Assembly (NCBI GenBank): GCA_018394295.1
Contig: CP074573.1
Span: 744,001 to 808,000 of the forward strand
Origin: Mycoplasmatota bacterium
GTDB taxonomy: Bacteria > Bacillota_I > Bacilli_A > Haloplasmatales > Haloplasmataceae
DNA: 64,000 nucleotides
Direction of reading: 5' to 3'
Shown: positions 61,951-64,000 of the stretch, one piece after another
Numbering within the stretch: the first letter of the stretch is position 1
How the letters are laid out: each line of letters begins with the position of its first letter
Made by a program: the position numbers and the translations under genes
The notes under the pieces: generated by a model
Seen by the model: the letters and a program-made list of their open reading frames with translations, nothing else
Told to the model about the DNA's origin: nothing
Database searches by the model: none

Positions 61951-61977
61951 AGACATGAAAATTTGTCTTCATTTTTT
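61948..61977 (+). terminator. Intrinsic terminator of the ygeY-to-ndhM operon
   Basis: TGAAGACA and TGTCTTCA pair around an eight-base loop, followed by T6. It begins at the last stop codon. Confidence 0.88.
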
Positions 61978-62032
61978 GTTGACAAAAACACAAGCAGGGT
62001 ATAATATATGTATATACGCATATGAGTATATA
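61976..62032 (+). promoter_or_regulatory. arsR promoter with 22-bp palindromic operator
   Basis: TATAAT at 62000-62005 with TTGTTG (18-base spacer) or TTGACA (15-base spacer) upstream. A 22-base palindrome at 62011-62032, core TATACGCATATGAGTATA, has 10 of 11 base pairs matching and lies just after the -10 box, as expected for an ArsR/SmtB repressor site. Confidence 0.7.
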
Positions 62033-62046
62033 AGGAGTGATGAATA

Positions 62047-62391
62047 ATGAATGAAATGATAAATTTCTTCAAAATATTATCAGATGAAACAAGGTTAAGA
62101 ATATTAGTTTTGCTATATCATCAGAAACTGTGTGTTTGTCAATTAACAGGTATTATGAATGAATCACAACCAAAGATTTCTAAACATTTAGCAAAATTAA
62201 GAGATTTAGGATTTGTTAAAGTTGAAAGACAAGAACAATTTATATTTTACGAATTGAATTTAAACAATGACCTATATCTAAATATATTGCAAGGGATTAT
62301 AACATCGATTGATCAGTATACACTCTTGAAACAAGATATGAAAAATTGTGAAAATGCTGAAAACTATCTAACAAGATGTTTAAGTAAATAA
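62047..62391 (+). CDS. arsR: ArsR-family metalloregulator
   Basis: A 114-residue winged-helix repressor. FFKILSDETRLRILVLL is the family start, and the CVC motif (Cys29, Cys31) lies at the head of the recognition region, as in arsenite-sensing ArsR proteins. NESQPKISKHLAKLRDLGFV is the helix-turn-helix. Two more cysteines are near the C terminus. It probably represses its own operon until As(III), Sb(III) or another thiophilic ion binds. AAGGAGTGA precedes the ATG. Confidence 0.9.
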   Translation: MNEMINFFKILSDETRLRILVLLYHQKLCVCQLTGIMNESQPKISKHLAKLRDLGFVKVERQEQFIFYELNLNNDLYLNILQGIITSIDQYTLLKQDMKNCENAENYLTRCLSK

Positions 62392-62404
62392 CAGGAGGTA
62401 AGTT

Positions 62405-63418
62405 ATGTCAGTATTTATTAATTCATGGTTCAATGATCAAATTCTAAAAATGGATTGGTTATCAGAACTTATAAAATTATTAGTTGAAAAAGTATTTAAA
62501 TTATCTGTAGAAGATAAGGTAGGTGCTGGTGTTCATTTCTTTATTTACGATACAATTAAAATCATTATTTTGTTATCTATTATGATTTTTATGATCTCCT
62601 ATATTAGAAGTTATTTTCCACCAGAAAAAACAAAGGTTATGTTAGAAAAAGTGAAAGGCATTCGAGGAAATATACTTGGTGCTTTACTTGGTGTTGTGAC
62701 TCCATTCTGTTCTTGTTCAAGTGTTCCAATATTTATTGGTTTTGTCAGTTCAGGGGTAAATTTAGGTGCTACCTTTAGTTTTTTAATTGCCTCTCCTATT
62801 ATAAATGAGGCAGCATTTATTTTGTTATTATCTAAATTTGGATGGAAAGTAACACTCATCTATGTAATCGCTGGTTTATTAATTGGGATTATTGGTGGGT
62901 ATATAATTGATAAATTCCATCTTGAAAAGTATGTAGAAAGTTTTGTTTATGATATAGACGCTAAAGAGACTATTGTCCCAGATATGAGTCAAAAACAACG
63001 TTTTCATTTCGCATCAACTGAAACAAAAAGTATTTTCAAAAGAGTATACTTATGGATTTTAATTGGTATAGGAATCGGTGCATTTATGCATGGATGGTTA
63101 CCTGACGATTATCTAGTAAAGGTTGCAGGACCAGAAAATCCATTGGCTGTCATAATCGCTACAATTATGGCTGTACCGCTATATTCTAATGCACTGAGTA
63201 CCTTACCATTAGCTGAGGTTTTGGTAGATAAAGGAATGGCAATTGGGACGTCAATGTCATTTGTCATGGCAACAACTGCTCTATCTCTACCTGAGATGAT
63301 GTTGTTACGAAGAGTCATCAAATCAAAATTAATTTGGATATTCATTGTTATAACGACTATTGGAATTATATTTATGGGTTATCTATTTAATGTCTTAGAA
63401 TTATATAACTTAATCTAA
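62405..63418 (+). CDS. Permease of the ArsP/YraQ (DUF318) family
   Basis: A 337-residue membrane protein with about eight hydrophobic segments in two halves. The hallmark is VVTPFCSCSSVPIFIGFV with its CxC pair, followed by IASPIINEAAFILLL. ArsP members export trivalent organoarsenicals; others have unknown cargo. Linkage to a CVC-type ArsR supports a metalloid role. The start is preceded by AGGAGG, 14 bases after arsR. Confidence 0.87.
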   Translation: MSVFINSWFNDQILKMDWLSELIKLLVEKVFKLSVEDKVGAGVHFFIYDTIKIIILLSIMIFMISYIRSYFPPEKTKVMLEKVKGIRGNILGALLGVVTPFCSCSSVPIFIGFVSSGVNLGATFSFLIASPIINEAAFILLLSKFGWKVTLIYVIAGLLIGIIGGYIIDKFHLEKYVESFVYDIDAKETIVPDMSQKQRFHFASTETKSIFKRVYLWILIGIGIGAFMHGWLPDDYLVKVAGPENPLAVIIATIMAVPLYSNALSTLPLAEVLVDKGMAIGTSMSFVMATTALSLPEMMLLRRVIKSKLIWIFIVITTIGIIFMGYLFNVLELYNLI

Positions 63419-63451
63419 GTAATATAAATTATATATAAGGAGGAATTTTAA

Positions 63452-63679
63452 ATGATTATTAAAATTTTAGGTTCAGGATGTGCTAATTGTAAAAAATTAG
63501 AGGAAAACGCTAAGAAAGCTGTGGCTGAATTAGGAATTGAGGCTAATTTTGAAAAAGTTACAGACTATAAAGACATTGTTTCTTATGGTGTAATGAGAAC
63601 GCCAGCACTTGTTGTTGATGAGGTACTAAAAGCATCAGGAAGTGTTTTATCAGTAGAAGATATTAAAAAATATTTGTAA
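63452..63679 (+). CDS. Small thioredoxin-fold redox protein (CxxC)
   Basis: A 75-residue thioredoxin-like protein with GSGCANCKKLEENA and the cis-proline region VMRTPALVVDE. Such proteins (redox-active disulfide protein 2 family) are often encoded next to ArsP/YraQ permeases, where they may reduce or carry the thiol-bound metal. AAGGAGG precedes the ATG and a strong terminator follows. Confidence 0.9.
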   Translation: MIIKILGSGCANCKKLEENAKKAVAELGIEANFEKVTDYKDIVSYGVMRTPALVVDEVLKASGSVLSVEDIKKYL

Positions 63680-63686
63680 AAAAGAT

Positions 63687-63723
63687 ATATCACCCTTAAA
63701 TTAGTAAGGGTGATATTTTTTTT
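63687..63723 (+). terminator. Intrinsic terminator of the arsR operon
   Basis: A perfect 12-bp stem (ATATCACCCTTA / TAAGGGTGATAT), six-base loop and a T run. Confidence 0.93.
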
Positions 63724-63846
63724 ATTATATATATTTAATTATCATTAGAATGAATACATCTTAATAAGAAATATGTATGGAGTATTATGCAAGCAAATAT
63801 TATCTAATTATGATATATTATAAATAGAAGAAGTGTAGGTGATAAA

Positions 63847-64000
63847 ATGAATAATTTGAATATATTAAATCCTAAACGTTTAAAAGGTGGTGTATATAAT
63901 GAAATCAGAATTTTTGATCAATTATCTGTTTTAGAATACTTAAAGTGTCAATTGATAGAGATTTATCATGAAGCAACTTTTGAAGGAAAACTAGAATCAA
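63847..64000 (+). CDS. N-terminal part of an unidentified gene (3' end outside window)
   Basis: An open frame of 51 codons runs off the right edge. It starts at an ATG seven bases after TAGGTGAT and reads MNNLNILNPKRLKGGVYNEI, then a helical segment. It is too short to assign. The 123 bases before it are AT-rich, with no clear promoter beyond TATATTATA near 63812. Confidence 0.5.
   Translation, partial: MNNLNILNPKRLKGGVYNEIRIFDQLSVLEYLKCQLIEIYHEATFEGKLES

Overview
The window is AT-rich DNA from a low-G+C bacterium of the Bacillota type. TGA is used as a stop (for example at the ends of the MFS gene and the xanthine dehydrogenase FAD gene), which excludes the mycoplasma code 4. Gene content resembles a compact Bacillus chromosome (sufDSUB, yunC/yunB, yutD/yutF, yutI, yutG, yuiD, yumC, yugI, pgi, cwlD). 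A flavodiiron protein and many Fe-S and molybdenum enzymes point to an anaerobe. YunB- and CwlD-like genes suggest a spore-former or a descendant of one. A lineage near Haloplasma, Turicibacter or Izemoplasma is my guess; no rRNA is present to test it.

Layout. 1-3550: end of a SUF Fe-S assembly operon (sufD fragment, sufS, sufU, sufB) closed by a hairpin. 3578-19102: housekeeping and small conserved genes, including an ArsB/NhaD-type transporter flanked by two paralogous unknown proteins, a divergent DapF, an Nfu-type scaffold, YumC, glucose-6-phosphate isomerase, CwlD-type amidase and a flavodiiron protein. 19126-24120: tsaE-tsaB-rimI, a type I pullulanase with a C-terminal membrane tail behind a palindrome-rich promoter, and tsaD. 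24282-29091: a P-loop protein, a 1102-residue lipoprotein combining Big_2 repeats, a beta-helix and an amidase, and a DinB-like protein. 29092-36386: a structured 415-base leader followed by an oligopeptide ABC transporter (oppABCDF) and a small membrane protein.

The centrepiece is 36450-61977, a catabolic locus of about 25 kb for purines: xdhABC; ygeW-ygfK-ssnA; tetR-mocA; then one long run ygeY, two PLP enzymes, hyuA, xdhD-type hydroxylase, guanine deaminase, adenine deaminase, and a four-gene molybdenum hydroxylase whose large subunit is split as in nicotinate dehydrogenase. The ygeW/ygeY/ygfK/ssnA/hyuA/xdhD set is the one linked to anaerobic uric acid and purine breakdown in gut bacteria. 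Here no canonical ygeX (2,3-diaminopropionate ammonia-lyase) is visible. Its place is taken by a zinc-ribbon threonine-synthase-like protein and a 495-residue PLP enzyme of another family. A palindrome, GATTAACTAGTCAATC or a close variant, lies just downstream of the promoters of xdhA and ygeW and upstream of ygeY, and is a good candidate operator for the TetR protein encoded inside the locus.

Downstream, 61976-63723 is a small metal(loid)-response operon (arsR, ArsP-like permease, CxxC thioredoxin-like protein) with a 22-bp palindromic operator, then the start of an unknown gene at the window edge. No tRNA, rRNA, CRISPR array, insertion sequence or prophage gene was seen.
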